DNA of 64,000 nt, from positions 340,912 to 404,911 of the forward strand of contig NZ_FLOB01000004.1 of NCBI RefSeq assembly GCF_900089775.1, given 5' to 3'. The stretch is from Marinomonas spartinae (lineage in GTDB: Bacteria > Pseudomonadota > Gammaproteobacteria > Pseudomonadales > Marinomonadaceae). A program made the translations under genes and the position numbers. The notes under the pieces were generated by a model. It was not told where the DNA came from. It did not search any database and worked only from the letters and a program-made list of their open reading frames with translations. Each line of letters begins with the position of its first letter. Position 1 is the stretch's first letter. Below are positions 63,981 through 64,000 of the stretch, one piece after another.

Positions 63981-64000
63981 CTTATAAGACAGTGGTTAAA

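Larger units (their letters stand above)
63061..64000. repeat. 576-bp tandem duplication of a tRNA-Val/tRNA-Asp block
   Basis: tRNA-Val copies 1 and 3, tRNA-Asp copies 1 and 3, and tRNA-Val copies 2 and 4 are each exactly 576 bp apart, and the spacers between them are the same (for example 63248-63328 and 63824-63904). The first unit is 63061-63636. The second starts at 63637 and runs off the end of the window. Confidence 0.88.

Noticed and set aside
62875..64000. CRISPR-like look of regularly repeated segments
   Set aside because: The repeats are tRNA genes and tRNA-derived copies. Spacers are repeated rather than unique, and no cas gene is present.

Overview
The window looks like chromosomal DNA of a marine gammaproteobacterium, probably Oceanospirillales and close to Marinomonas. 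This is inferred from gene content: thrS-infC-rpmI-rplT-pheS-pheT-ihfA order, RlmM, a Fur-type iron regulon, TRAP and DabAB transporters, and moderate-to-low GC. No rRNA lies in the window to confirm it. Almost all of the sequence is explained by recognisable genes.

Layout. (1) 1-11.4 kb, minus strand: a seven-gene NRPS-independent siderophore operon whose order, acsF-acsD-acsE-yhcA-acsC-acsB-acsA, matches the achromobactin operon. It is followed by an RraA-like gene and the start of a TonB-dependent receptor. Genes overlap by 4-16 nt, and Fur-box palindromes lie before acsF and before the receptor. (2) 11.7-14.6 kb: a DctPQM TRAP transporter. (3) 15.0-20.1 kb: dabA/dabB (inorganic carbon accumulation) with a divergent NhaR-like LysR regulator. 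(4) 20.2-22.6 kb: a LysM/glycine-zipper putative membrane-active effector with three tandem paralogous membrane-protein genes, the likely immunity proteins. Relics of the effector C-terminus precede the two distal copies. A small inverted-repeat element lies next to this locus. (5) 22.8-27.4 kb: an EfeU-EfeM-EfeO-EfeB iron uptake operon with a Fur-like site. (6) 27.7-33.3 kb: a methyltransferase, an LTA-synthase-like phosphoglycerol transferase, a PepSY membrane protein, a His-rich DUF2946 protein and a DUF2750 protein.

(7) 33.4-42.5 kb: purine salvage and catabolism, with adenine deaminase, XdhC, 5-hydroxyisourate hydrolase, a BMP-family nucleoside/purine ABC transporter and, divergently, PuuE allantoinase and OHCU decarboxylase. 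Xanthine dehydrogenase and uricase are not in the window. (8) 42.6-54.6 kb: housekeeping and signalling genes: two diguanylate cyclases, a dual-receiver protein, RluA-type pseudouridine synthase, RlmM, an L,D-transpeptidase, PpiC, an XRE-cupin regulator, class II DAHP synthase, a GIY-YIG protein and an O-methyltransferase. (9) 54.9-61.9 kb: the translation operon thrS to ihfA, with an attenuator-like hairpin before pheS and a possible AUA start for infC. (10) 62.3 kb to the end: a tRNA cluster (Pro, 4x Thr, then repeating Val/Asp) with degenerate tRNA-Val-like copies and a 576-bp tandem duplication.

Iron acquisition is the main theme of the first half: siderophore synthesis, export and uptake, EfeUMOB, and a PepSY protein of a family often tied to iron. 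The most unusual locus is the effector/immunity array at 20.2-22.5 kb. It appears to preserve the history of its own duplications and may carry a damaged effector N-terminus.
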